A DNA stretch of 64,000 nucleotides from Erythrobacter ramosus (GTDB taxonomy: Bacteria; Pseudomonadota; Alphaproteobacteria; Sphingomonadales; Sphingomonadaceae): the NCBI RefSeq assembly GCF_009828055.1, contig NZ_WTYB01000002.1:62001-126000 (forward strand), written 5' to 3'. This document shows, piece after piece, positions 33,066-41,322 of this stretch; position 1 is the first letter of the stretch, and every line of letters begins with the position of its first letter. Under the pieces are notes generated by a model, which was not told the DNA's origin, searched no databases, and was given only the letters and a program-made list of their open reading frames with translations. A program made the position numbers and the translations under genes.

Positions 33066-36000
33066 ATGAACCTCTCCCCGCTCTCCCGCGCAGGCCTGCG
33101 CGCTGGCACCTGCGCTATTGCCCTTACCTTGTCCCTGCCGTTGGCAGCCAAGGAAACGGCGACCGCACAGCCGCAGCCCGAACCGGCCGCCCAGCCTGAA
33201 CAGGAAGACCTCGACAGCGCCAGCGACACCACCACGGACGGCGGCGAGATCGTTGTGCGCTCGGGGCGACTGCGGGGGCAGTTGTTTGTCGATCAGGCCC
33301 CGCTCCTTGAGCTGGATGAAACCGCAATTGCCGCGGAAGGCGTCACTTCGATCACCGACCTGATCGCCCAGATCAGCGCACGCACCGGTTCGGCCCGCGG
33401 GCGGGGCGGCGGCGGGCAGCCGGTGATTCTCGTCAACGGCATCCGCATCGGTTCCTTCCGGGAGTTTGCCAACTACCCGCCGGAAGCCCTTGCCCGGGTT
33501 GAGGTCTTTCCCGAGGAAGTCGCCCAGCGCTTCGGTTTTCCGCCTGATCGCCGGGTGATCAACCTCATCCTCAAGGACAATTATTCCAATCGCCAGGTCG
33601 ATCTGGAATACGAGATGCCGTCGCGCGGCGGCTATGCCCGCAACGAGCAGCAGCTCGGCATCCTCAAGATCGCCAATGGCGGGCGGATCAACGCCAATAT
33701 CGAGGTTCAGGACACCTCGATTCTGACCGAGGCGGAGCGCAATGTGCGGCAGACCGATGGCTCGCAGTCGCTGGTCGCGGGCGATCCCGATCAGGCCGAA
33801 TTCCGCAGCCTGCTGGCCGACACCTTCGGGGTCGACGCCAATGTCTCGTGGGCCAAGGCGATCGTCGAGAGCGGGACGTCGCTCAGCGCCAACCTCAATT
33901 ACGCGCGCGACGAGAGCCGCAGCCTCGACGGGCTCAACACCGTGACGCTGACCTCGCCCACCGGCACCAGCGCGCTGCGCACTTTCGGCGCGGACACTCC
34001 GCTCGCCCGGCGCTCCTCGAGCGACACGGTCTCGGCCGCCGGATCGATCAACCGGCCGATCAATGCCTTCCGTCTCACCACCACCTTCGACGGCTCCTTC
34101 AGCGAGACCGAGACCGAGATCGACCGGCGGCTGGGGACCGCGCAGCTCCAGGTCTTCCGCGATGCCGCGGCGGCAGGCACGCTGGCGATTACCGGTCCGC
34201 TGCCGACCAGCGCCGACAACGGCTTCGATGTCGCGCTGCGCCGGACGATTACCACCGAGACCCAGGCGACGCTCGAGGGCCCGCTCGCCGAGCTGCCTGC
34301 GGGCGAGGTGCTGGCGACCTTCGATCTCGGACTAGACTGGCGCAGGATCGAAAGCAGCGACACCCGCTCGCTCACGGGCGCCGAGCTGACCCGCCGCCGC
34401 CTGTCGACCGGCGCCAATCTGGTGGTGCCGCTGACCAGCGGGCGCGAGGAATTTCTAGACGGACTGGGCGACTTCACCCTGAACCTTCAGGCAGGGCTCG
34501 AGGACCTCAGCGATTTCGGCCTTCTCGGGGACTGGAACGCCGGGATCACGTGGAAGCCCACTGACGGTCTCGACCTGTCGGCGACCTATATCTTGCGCGA
34601 AGTCGCGCCCTCGCTCTCGGCGCTGGGCGATCCGCAGGTCACCAATTTCAACGTCCCCGTGTTCGATTTCGTGCGCGGCGAGACGGTGCTGGCCGAGGTG
34701 CTGACCGGGGGCAATCCGACCCTGCCGCCCGAGACCCAGCGCGATTGGAAGTTCTCGGCCAACTGGGAGCTTCCCTTCTGGAAGGACTCGCGCCTGACGG
34801 TCGACTACATCATGAACCGCTCGGATGACGTGGTGAGCAGCTTCCCGCAGATCACTACCGAGACCGAGGCGGCCTTCCCCGGCCGGGTGACGCGCGATGC
34901 GAGCGGCCGCGTGGTGCGGGTCGACCGGCGCTCGGTGAGCTTTACCGAGACGCGGGCGGACCGCCTCCAGTTCACCTTCTCAACCAATGGCAGCATCGGC
35001 GCTCCGGCTGAAGGTGCAGGCGGTCGTGGCGGCGGCGGCGGTGGTCGCTTTGGCGGTGGCGGTGGTGCTCCTGCTGCGGCCGCGCCTGCTGCGCCGACGA
35101 CCGGCCCGGCCCCACAGGCAGGCGCGGGTGGTCCTCCGGCGGGCGGCTTCGGCGCGCCGACAGCCGAACAGCGTGAGCAATTCATGGCCTTCCGTGCGCG
35201 CCTGTGCGCCGACGATGGTCAGGCCTTCCTCGAAAAGTTGGTGGCTGCGATCGACAGCGGCGCGGATATCTCGGCCGAGTTCCCCGGCATTGATCCTGCG
35301 CGTCTCGCGCCGATGCTGGCGCGCATCCGCGGTGCTGACGGCAAGGTCGATCCGGCGCGGCTGGCGCAATTCCGCACGCGGATTTGTAGCATCGATCCCG
35401 CTATGATGGGCGGCGGTGCACCGGGCGCTCCGGCCGGCACAGTTTCGGCGGCTATCCCGCCGCAGCTCGCCGCTTTCCGTGAGCGTGCTTGCGGCCCGGA
35501 CGGCACGGCTGCGATTGCCGAGCTGGTCGCCAAGATCGACCGCGGCGAAGATGTCTCGGCCGAGCTGCCGGGCGTCGACCCGGCTTTCATCAAGATGGCA
35601 CTCGACCGGTCGCGCCTGCCCGATGGCACCATCCCGCCCGAAGCGCTGGCGCAGTTCCAGCAGCGCTTCTGCGCGGCGGCTCCTCCGGCACAGACACCGG
35701 GCGGCGCTCCGGCGGCTGGTGGTGCACCTGCGGGTGGACCGGCCTTCAACCCGTTGGGAGGACGCAACTTCCAGGGCTGGCGGTATTTCTTCAACCTGAC
35801 CCACACGATCGAGCTCGCCAATGAGATCCTGATCGCCCCCGGCCTGCAACCGCTCGACCAGCTGGACGGTCAGGCAACAAGCGCCTTCGGCCAGCCCCGC
35901 CATTCGAGCCGCCTTGAAGCGGGTCTGTTCGGCAAGGGCGTCGGCTTCCGCCTGTCGGGCATCTACACCGGCACGACCCGCCTCGACGGGGGAGTCGGCA

Positions 36001-36245
36001 CCAGCGATCTGTTCTTCGACGACATCGCCACCTTCAACTTGCGCATCTTCGCCAACCTTGGCGAAGTGACGGGCAAGAACGAAGGCCTGCTCAAGGACTT
36101 CCGCGTCAGCCTCGTCGCCGACAACGTGTTCGACGCACAGCGCAAGGTGCGGGATTCGGCGGGTGAGACGCCGATCAATTACCAGCCTTTCGTGATCGAC
36201 CCGCTAGGGCTGTATCTGGGTATCGACCTTAGAAAGCTGTTCTAG
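33066..36245 (+). CDS. TonB-dependent receptor-like protein with internal two-Cys repeats
   Basis: The 1059-residue outer membrane protein has a signal peptide (about 1-30, SLPLAAKE), a TonB-box-like EIVVRSGRLR at 61-70, a plug domain (about 75-180, with PVILVNGIRIGSF and ALARVEVFPEEVAQRFG), and a beta-barrel rich in alternating hydrophobic strands. At about residues 650-895 the barrel is interrupted by an insert: a Gly/Ala/Pro-rich linker, a 69-residue module (706-774), a second linker, a second copy (801-869) and a third linker, after which barrel strands resume (FQGWRYFFNLTHTIEL) and run to the terminal IDLRKLF. AAAGGG precedes the ATG. The substrate is unknown. It stands alone, divergent from infA. 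Confidence 0.92.
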   Translation: MNLSPLSRAGLRAGTCAIALTLSLPLAAKETATAQPQPEPAAQPEQEDLDSASDTTTDGGEIVVRSGRLRGQLFVDQAPLLELDETAIAAEGVTSITDLIAQISARTGSARGRGGGGQPVILVNGIRIGSFREFANYPPEALARVEVFPEEVAQRFGFPPDRRVINLILKDNYSNRQVDLEYEMPSRGGYARNEQQLGILKIANGGRINANIEVQDTSILTEAERNVRQTDGSQSLVAGDPDQAEFRSLLADTFGVDANVSWAKAIVESGTSLSANLNYARDESRSLDGLNTVTLTSPTGTSALRTFGADTPLARRSSSDTVSAAGSINRPINAFRLTTTFDGSFSETETEIDRRLGTAQLQVFRDAAAAGTLAITGPLPTSADNGFDVALRRTITTETQATLEGPLAELPAGEVLATFDLGLDWRRIESSDTRSLTGAELTRRRLSTGANLVVPLTSGREEFLDGLGDFTLNLQAGLEDLSDFGLLGDWNAGITWKPTDGLDLSATYILREVAPSLSALGDPQVTNFNVPVFDFVRGETVLAEVLTGGNPTLPPETQRDWKFSANWELPFWKDSRLTVDYIMNRSDDVVSSFPQITTETEAAFPGRVTRDASGRVVRVDRRSVSFTETRADRLQFTFSTNGSIGAPAEGAGGRGGGGGGRFGGGGGAPAAAAPAAPTTGPAPQAGAGGPPAGGFGAPTAEQREQFMAFRARLCADDGQAFLEKLVAAIDSGADISAEFPGIDPARLAPMLARIRGADGKVDPARLAQFRTRICSIDPAMMGGGAPGAPAGTVSAAIPPQLAAFRERACGPDGTAAIAELVAKIDRGEDVSAELPGVDPAFIKMALDRSRLPDGTIPPEALAQFQQRFCAAAPPAQTPGGAPAAGGAPAGGPAFNPLGGRNFQGWRYFFNLTHTIELANEILIAPGLQPLDQLDGQATSAFGQPRHSSRLEAGLFGKGVGFRLSGIYTGTTRLDGGVGTSDLFFDDIATFNLRIFANLGEVTGKNEGLLKDFRVSLVADNVFDAQRKVRDSAGETPINYQPFVIDPLGLYLGIDLRKLF
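35181..35387 (+). repeat. Two-Cys module, copy 1, in TonB receptor (res. 706-774)
   Basis: This coding segment gives a 69-residue unit starting FMAFRARLC and ending QFRTRIC, with Cys714 and Cys774 near its ends. It aligns without gaps to the second copy 95 residues later, with 35 of 69 positions identical by my count. Shared blocks include LVA-x-ID-x-G-x-D, SAE-x-PG-x-DPA and LAQF. Predicted to be mainly helical. I do not recognise the module as a known domain. The paired cysteines could form a disulfide in the oxidising cell envelope. Confidence 0.85.
35466..35672 (+). repeat. Two-Cys module, copy 2, in TonB receptor (res. 801-869)
   Basis: This second copy of the 69-residue unit runs from LAAFRERAC to QFQQRFC, with Cys809 and Cys869 exactly 60 residues apart as in copy 1. 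The protein identity with copy 1 is about half, so the duplication is not very recent, yet no residue has been inserted or lost between the cysteines. It is flanked by Gly/Ala/Pro linkers on both sides (GGGAPGAPAG before, AQTPGGAPAAGG after), which suggests that the unit folds on its own. Confidence 0.85.
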
Positions 36246-36465
36246 TGATGGCTTCCCCGAGCACCCGAAGTTGACAAAGTTGACAGGGTGTCAAGCGCCA
36301 TTTCCGGGAAATTGTGTTTTATAAACATAAGCTTGCGACGAAAAATCGAAGTTGACACTTTGCCCCTCCCGGGGGGGGAGTGCACTTCGGTGGGCAACAA
36401 TGGGAAAGAGCCGGATCCGGCATATCAGGGCCGGCGGGAGTAGGAAAACGCGCGACCCGGCAAAA
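36246..36465. promoter_or_regulatory. AT-richer intergenic region with TTGACA repeats
   Basis: This 220-base gap between the convergent receptor gene and flavoprotein gene is unusually AT-rich in the middle (TTTTATAAACATAAG). It holds three copies of TTGACA at 36271, 36280 and 36352; the first and third sit in the longer shared string GAAGTTGACA. The second copy forms a hairpin TTGACA-GGG-TGTCAA at 36280-36294, and ATTTCC-G-GGAAAT follows at 36300-36312. As both flanking genes end here, promoters are not expected, so the pattern is unexplained. Confidence 0.45.
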
Positions 36466-37680
36466 TCAAGGCCGGAGCGCGCGGGCCTCGGCGAGCGCTT
36501 CAGCGCAAGCAAAACCGCTCGCCCAGGCCCATTGGAAGTTGTAGCCGCCGAGCCAGCCGGTGACGTCCACGGCCTCGCCAATGGCGTAGAGACCGGGAAA
36601 CTTGGCCGCTTCCATCGTTCGGCTGGAGAGTTCCGCCGTGGCGATCCCGCCAGCGGTGACTTCGGCCTTGGCGAGACCCTCGGTGCCGTTGGGGGCAAAG
36701 CGCCAATCGCCCAGCTTTGCCTGAGCGGCACGCAGGTCTTTGTCCGACACATTGCCAAGCTCGCGCTCCAACGCCAACCGATCCGCGAGCGCATCAGCCA
36801 ACCGCGCGGGTAGGCGTTCGCGCAGCAGCGTGCGCAAGTGCGTGCGGGGGCGGTCGCGCTTGGCTTCGACAAGCCAGTCGGTCGCAGCATCCGGCAGGAA
36901 AGTGATGCCGACCTCCTCGCCATGCCGCCAATAGGACGAGACTTGCAGGATCGCTGGGCCGGAGAGACCCTTGTGGGTGAACAGCGCCGCCTCAGCGAAC
37001 TCGGCCTTGCCTTTGCCGCTGCCAGCCCGAGCGCGCACGGGCGCTGCCACGCCGGAGAGCTCGCGGAACAAAGCATCCTCGCCCCCCAAGGTTAGCGGCA
37101 CCAGCGCTGGGCGCGGTTCGACCACCTTAAGCCCGAACTGCCGCGCCAGACCGTAGGCAAAGTCACTCGCGCCCATCTTGGGGATTGAGGGCCCGCCGGT
37201 GGCGATCACCAGCGCGGGCGCGTGCCACGCGCGGCCATCATCGGCTGTGACAGTGAAGACGCCGTCCGCACCGCGCGTAACGCTGGCCACATCGACCTCG
37301 CAGGTGAGGGTAACCTTTTCAGACGGGCATTCCTCTAACAGCATCGCCACGATCTGCTTGGCCGAACCGTCGCAGAACAGCTGACCCAGCGTCTTTTCGT
37401 GCCACGCGATCCCGTAGCGTTCCACCAGCGCGATGAAGTCCGCCGGAGTGTACCGCGCCAGCGCGCTCTTGGCGAAATGGGGATTGGCCGAGAGGTAATT
37501 GCCCGGCCCAGCACCCAGATTGGTGAAGTTGCAGCGCCCCCCGCCCGAGATCAGAATTTTCTTCCCCGGAGCTTCCGCCTTCTCCAGCAACGCCACACGC
37601 AGCCCGCGTTGCCCTGCCTGGCCTGCGCAAAACAGCCCGGCGGCGCCCGCGCCGAGAATGATGACGTCATGCTGATCCAT
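36466..37680 (-). CDS. HI0933-family NAD(P)/FAD-dependent oxidoreductase
   Basis: The 404-residue flavoprotein begins HDVIILGAGAAGLFCAGQAG, the FAD dinucleotide-binding motif, followed by ALLEKAEAPGKKILISGGGR and CNFTN, which are signatures of the HI0933/YhiN (BaiN-like) family. The middle has VIATGGPSIPKMGASDFAY and THKGLSGPAILQVSSYW. The C-terminus has AEVTAGGI and YAIGEAVDVTGWLGGYNFQWAWASG. Function in the cell is poorly defined; a gut homologue reduces bile acid intermediates. I used ATG at 37680, divergent from uvrC with 65 bases between starts. Confidence 0.92.
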   Translation of the reverse strand: MDQHDVIILGAGAAGLFCAGQAGQRGLRVALLEKAEAPGKKILISGGGRCNFTNLGAGPGNYLSANPHFAKSALARYTPADFIALVERYGIAWHEKTLGQLFCDGSAKQIVAMLLEECPSEKVTLTCEVDVASVTRGADGVFTVTADDGRAWHAPALVIATGGPSIPKMGASDFAYGLARQFGLKVVEPRPALVPLTLGGEDALFRELSGVAAPVRARAGSGKGKAEFAEAALFTHKGLSGPAILQVSSYWRHGEEVGITFLPDAATDWLVEAKRDRPRTHLRTLLRERLPARLADALADRLALERELGNVSDKDLRAAQAKLGDWRFAPNGTEGLAKAEVTAGGIATAELSSRTMEAAKFPGLYAIGEAVDVTGWLGGYNFQWAWASGFACAEALAEARALRP

Positions 37681-37745
37681 CCCGGTGCGGATAGGCGTGC
37701 TTGCGGGAATTGCCAATCGCCCCCCGCAGTCCCTATCTGCACCTG

Positions 37746-39707
37746 ATGTCAAAGACCCCCGCAGGTACCCCGCACGATCCGCGCGGCGGCGATCGCTTCA
37801 ACGAGGAGCGCGCCGCCTATACCGTGTCGAGCGCCAAGCCCGACCTGGAAGGCGGAGTGCAGGCGATCCGCGAGGTGGTGAAGGTGCTGAAGCCTTCGCC
37901 CGGCGTCTACCGGATGCTCGATGCACGCGGCGAGGTGCTGTATGTCGGCAAGGCGCGCAGCCTGAAAGCGCGGGTGGCGAATTACACCCAGATCGCCGGG
38001 CTGTCGGGCCGCTTGCAGCGCATGGTCAGCCAGACCCGCAGCATGGAGATCATCACCACCAATTCCGAGGCCGAGGCACTCCTGCTTGAAGCGCAGCTGA
38101 TCAAGCGCTTCCGCCCGCCGTTCAACGTGCTGCTGCGCGATGACAAGAGCTTCCCCTTCATCCTGCTGCGCGCCGATCACACCTTCCCGCGCATCCAGAA
38201 ACATCGCGGCGCGCGGCGGGCGAAGGGCAACTACTACGGGCCGTTTGCCAGCGCGGGCAGCGTCAATACGACGCTGAATGCGCTGCAAAAGCTGTTCTTG
38301 CTGCGCAGCTGCACCGACAGCTTCTTCAACAACCGCGACCGGCCGTGCCTGCTGTATCAGATCAAGCGCTGCTCGGCGCCGTGTGTCGGGCGCGTCAGCG
38401 AGACGGATTATGACGCGCTTGTCCGGCAGGCGAAGGATTTCCTCTCAGGCAAGTCGGGCGCGGTGCAGGCCGATCTTGAGCGGCAGATGGCCGAAGCGGC
38501 GGAGAACCTGCAATTCGAGACTGCGGCAATGCTGCGGGACCGGCTGCGGGCGGCGACCTTCATTCAGGGCTCGCAGGCGATCAACGCGCAAGGGCTGGGT
38601 GATGCGGATATCTTCGCGTTGGCAGCCAAGAACGGGCAGATGAGCGTCCAGTCCTTCTTCATCCGCGGCGGGCAGAACTGGGGCCACCGCGCGCTGTTCC
38701 CGCGCCACACCAATGAGGTGGAGGAAGCGCAGGTGCTCGCCGATGTGATGCTGCAATTCTACGAGGAAGTCCCGCCGCCAGCCACGATCCTCGTCGACCG
38801 TGAGCTGCCCGAAACCGAATTGATGGAGGCGGCGCTGTCCGAAGTTGCGGGCCGCAAGGTCCGCATCTCCGTTCCCGAACGCGGTGACCGGCGCAAGCTG
38901 ATGGCACAGGCGCAGCGCAATGCGATCGAAGCGCTGGAACGGCGGCTGGCCGAGACCGGCACCAAGGCCAAGCTCAACCGCGAATTGGCCGAGTTTCTGG
39001 AATTGGACGCCGCGCCGCAGCGGATCGAGGTTTACGATAACAGCCACATTCAGGGCACCAAGGCCGTTGGCGCGATGGTGGTCGCCGGGCCGGACGGGTT
39101 CGAGAAGGGCCAGTACCGCAAGTTCAACATCCGCGAGGCGCAGACCAATGATGACTTCGCGATGATGCGCGAGGTGATGGCGCGGCGGTTCCGCAACTTT
39201 GCGGAGGGCGAGGAGAACCCGGAGGCGAAGCAGGGCGGCCACGAAACCGTGCTTCCCGATCTGATCCTGATCGACGGCGGCAAGGGGCAGCTCTCCAGCG
39301 TGATGCGCGTGCTCACGGAAATCGGCATTGCCGACGAGATCGTTGTCGTCGGCGTCGCCAAGGGGCCGCATCACGGGCGCGATGGGCGGGAAGTGTTCCA
39401 CTTCCCGGACGGACGCGAGAAGATGTTGCCGGTCAACTCGCCGCTGCTGTTCCACTTGCAGAACCTGCGCGACGAGGTGCACCGCTATGTCATCGGCGCG
39501 CACCGGGCGAAGCGGTCCAAGGCGATCACCGCGTCTCCGCTGGATGAAATCGCGGGTATCGGTCCGGCGCGAAAGCGCGCGCTGCTGCTGCATTTCGGCA
39601 CGGCATCGAAGGTGCGTGCGGCATCACTGGAAGACCTCCAGCGTGCCCCCGGCGTCAGCGCCACGGTGGCGCGCAAGGTCTATGACTTCTACCATGCGGG
39701 CGGTTAG
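37746..39707 (+). CDS. uvrC: Excinuclease ABC subunit C
   Basis: This 653-residue nucleotide-excision repair nuclease makes both incisions next to lesions marked by UvrAB. The GIY-YIG domain is near 55-140 (PGVYRMLDARGEVLYVGKA), followed by CLLYQIKRCSAPCVG, the UvrB-binding UVR helix (about 240-275), the RNase H-like C-terminal nuclease with IEVYDNSHIQGT and LILIDGGKGQLSS, and tandem helix-hairpin-helix motifs near IAGIGPARKRALLLHFG. The N-terminus is about 40 residues longer than in E. coli. ATG at 37746 was chosen; no strong Shine-Dalgarno is visible. Confidence 0.97.
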   Translation: MSKTPAGTPHDPRGGDRFNEERAAYTVSSAKPDLEGGVQAIREVVKVLKPSPGVYRMLDARGEVLYVGKARSLKARVANYTQIAGLSGRLQRMVSQTRSMEIITTNSEAEALLLEAQLIKRFRPPFNVLLRDDKSFPFILLRADHTFPRIQKHRGARRAKGNYYGPFASAGSVNTTLNALQKLFLLRSCTDSFFNNRDRPCLLYQIKRCSAPCVGRVSETDYDALVRQAKDFLSGKSGAVQADLERQMAEAAENLQFETAAMLRDRLRAATFIQGSQAINAQGLGDADIFALAAKNGQMSVQSFFIRGGQNWGHRALFPRHTNEVEEAQVLADVMLQFYEEVPPPATILVDRELPETELMEAALSEVAGRKVRISVPERGDRRKLMAQAQRNAIEALERRLAETGTKAKLNRELAEFLELDAAPQRIEVYDNSHIQGTKAVGAMVVAGPDGFEKGQYRKFNIREAQTNDDFAMMREVMARRFRNFAEGEENPEAKQGGHETVLPDLILIDGGKGQLSSVMRVLTEIGIADEIVVVGVAKGPHHGRDGREVFHFPDGREKMLPVNSPLLFHLQNLRDEVHRYVIGAHRAKRSKAITASPLDEIAGIGPARKRALLLHFGTASKVRAASLEDLQRAPGVSATVARKVYDFYHAGG

Positions 39708-39717
39708 GGGGGGAGGC

Positions 39718-40401
39718 ATGATCCTCCCGGATGCCTCCATCACTGTCGAACGGCTGGGCCGTGAGGGCGAGCCGCTGGTCATTATCGACAACTTTACCGG
39801 CCAGCCCGAGAGGCTGCGGGCGATGGGGTTGGCGGCTCAGTATTACCCCGCAGGGGTCGATTATCCGGGCAGACGCGCGCTGGCCGATCCGTCCTATCTC
39901 AGCCTCAGGCGCGAGCTGATGATGCAGGTCATGGGACGGGTGTTCGGCCTGACGCGCAATATCAGTTGCGAAATCGCCGCGTTCTCGCTGGTGACGCTGC
40001 CCCCAGAGCTGCTCTCACCCCGCCAGCGCATCCCGCATCACGATCATTCGGACGCGGGGCGGGTCGCGATCATGCACTACCTTGATGGACCGGAGAGCGG
40101 CGGAACCGCATTTTACCGTCACCGCCGCACCGGGTTCGAAGCAATCACGCCTGAGCGAGAGGTCGCCTATGCCGCGGCGCTGGTGGAGGACGAGCGCGAA
40201 TTTGGCCCGCCGCCCGCCGGCTATCCGCTGGGGAACAGCGACGCCTTCGAACAGATCGGCGCGGTCGAGGCGCGGCCTGACCGGATGGCGCTGTATCGCG
40301 GGCGGCAGCTCCATTCGGGCATCATCCCCGATCCCGCGGCCCTGTCCGAAGATCCGGCCAAGGGGCGGCTGACGGTCAACATGTTCCTGTTCGGCAGCTG
40401 A
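39718..40401 (+). CDS. DUF6445 family protein, possible oxygenase fold
   Basis: The 227-residue protein is preceded by GGGGGGAGG and starts 10 bases after uvrC, so it is probably cotranscribed. It matches the DUF6445 pattern: IDNFTGQPERLR, YPGRRA, a metal-ligand-like PHHDHSD at about 106-112, IMHYLDGPESGGTAFYRH, and a late RLTVNMFLFG strand. The H-x-D and later histidine arrangement suggests a 2-oxoglutarate/iron oxygenase-like fold, but no activity is established. DUF6445 genes are often near tryptophan halogenase-like and TonB genes, which are not adjacent here. Confidence 0.85.
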   Translation: MILPDASITVERLGREGEPLVIIDNFTGQPERLRAMGLAAQYYPAGVDYPGRRALADPSYLSLRRELMMQVMGRVFGLTRNISCEIAAFSLVTLPPELLSPRQRIPHHDHSDAGRVAIMHYLDGPESGGTAFYRHRRTGFEAITPEREVAYAAALVEDEREFGPPPAGYPLGNSDAFEQIGAVEARPDRMALYRGRQLHSGIIPDPAALSEDPAKGRLTVNMFLFGS

Positions 40402-40455
40402 GGGCGCGGGGGACGGTTTACGAATTCTAGGCAGCCGGCCTGTTACACCGACCAC

Positions 40456-41280
40456 ATGACCGGCTTCACGTTCGCCTTGCTGTCCAAGCTCGGGGTGCCC
40501 GCTGCGGTGCTCGCTCTGCTGATTCTGGCCCACCGGCTGACCCCGGCGGCGGTGTGGAAAACGCTTCCGGTTCAGGTGCTGGCCACGCTGGCGTTCCTGT
40601 CCTGCATCGGCCTGCCGATCCTGATCCTCAACATCGATAGTCAAGGCGATTACTTCGACGATGAAACCGCGCTGGTGAGTGAGGCCTTCGCCCTGCCCGA
40701 AGGCGTGACGGTTGACCGTCAGGGCGACAAGACCGTGCGGCTGGGCGATTGCTGGCGCAATGCGGTGAACTGGCGGTCAGAGGTAACGTTTCCCCGTGCC
40801 GCCGCCTTTGATCAATGGTATGCGGGACAAGGCTTTCAGCAGGGGATTGTCCGGCAGGTTGCGGGATATTTCGGGCAACCGCCTGCAACAGTGGGCGTGG
40901 CGCCGGGTGCGCTCGATTTGCTTCCCCGCGATCCACAATATGTGCTGTCGGACGGAAGAGACTCCTACCAGCGCAACACCCGCATCTTGCAATTCTACCA
41001 GCCGTTCGTCTGCACCGCGATTGACCGAGCGGCGGATGGCAGCATCACCCTGCGCCGCTGCGATCCCATTGCCGATGGCGGGGATACAGGCAACGCCGGG
41101 CAGGTGATCGTCAATCCCGATGCGAAGAAACGTACGCTCGAAGGGCGGATCTATTACGCGCAGGGGCCTTCATACTGCACCAATCCGCTGCGCCGGGCGG
41201 TGAACGGGGCGCTGGGTCTGCCGCATCCCGCAGGCGGGCTACCCAACACCGCGATCGGCGGAGTTCTGCCGATCATGTAA
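40456..41280 (+). CDS. Membrane-anchored protein of unknown function
   Basis: I do not recognise this 274-residue protein. It has two N-terminal hydrophobic segments (about 8-26 and 37-58, the second reading LATLAFLSCIGLPILIL) and then a long soluble part of about 215 residues, most likely periplasmic. The soluble part has four cysteines (in GDCWRN, PFVCTAI, LRRCDP and SYCTNPL), so two disulfides are possible. It ends in a glycine-rich tail (GGLPNTAIGG). It starts 54 bases after the DUF6445 gene and converges on the OmpA-like gene, with a strong hairpin between the stops. Confidence 0.7.
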   Translation: MTGFTFALLSKLGVPAAVLALLILAHRLTPAAVWKTLPVQVLATLAFLSCIGLPILILNIDSQGDYFDDETALVSEAFALPEGVTVDRQGDKTVRLGDCWRNAVNWRSEVTFPRAAAFDQWYAGQGFQQGIVRQVAGYFGQPPATVGVAPGALDLLPRDPQYVLSDGRDSYQRNTRILQFYQPFVCTAIDRAADGSITLRRCDPIADGGDTGNAGQVIVNPDAKKRTLEGRIYYAQGPSYCTNPLRRAVNGALGLPHPAGGLPNTAIGGVLPIM

Positions 41281-41284
41281 GTGT

Positions 41285-41314
41285 GCTGCGGCGACGCATC
41301 ATCGTCGCCGCAGC
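41285..41314. terminator. Hairpin between convergent genes
   Basis: GCTGCGGCGACG at 41285-41296, loop CATCAT, and CGTCGCCGCAGC at 41303-41314 form a perfect 12-pair stem. It sits 4 bases after the stop of the anchored protein gene and 8 bases before the stop of the OmpA-like gene. There is no T-run on either side, so it is likely a bidirectional end-of-transcript or mRNA-stabilising hairpin rather than a classical intrinsic terminator. Confidence 0.65.
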
Positions 41315-41322
41315 CGTATCGC

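Noticed and set aside
35014-35760. Repeated glycine and proline codons considered as a CRISPR-like or tandem DNA array
   Set aside because: The repeats are in frame inside a protein gene, lack spacers and encode linkers.
34980-35903. Leftward open frame over the two-Cys repeats of the TonB receptor
   Set aside because: It arises from the GC-rich repeated codons; the plus-strand frame has the conserved receptor ends and gapless repeat units.
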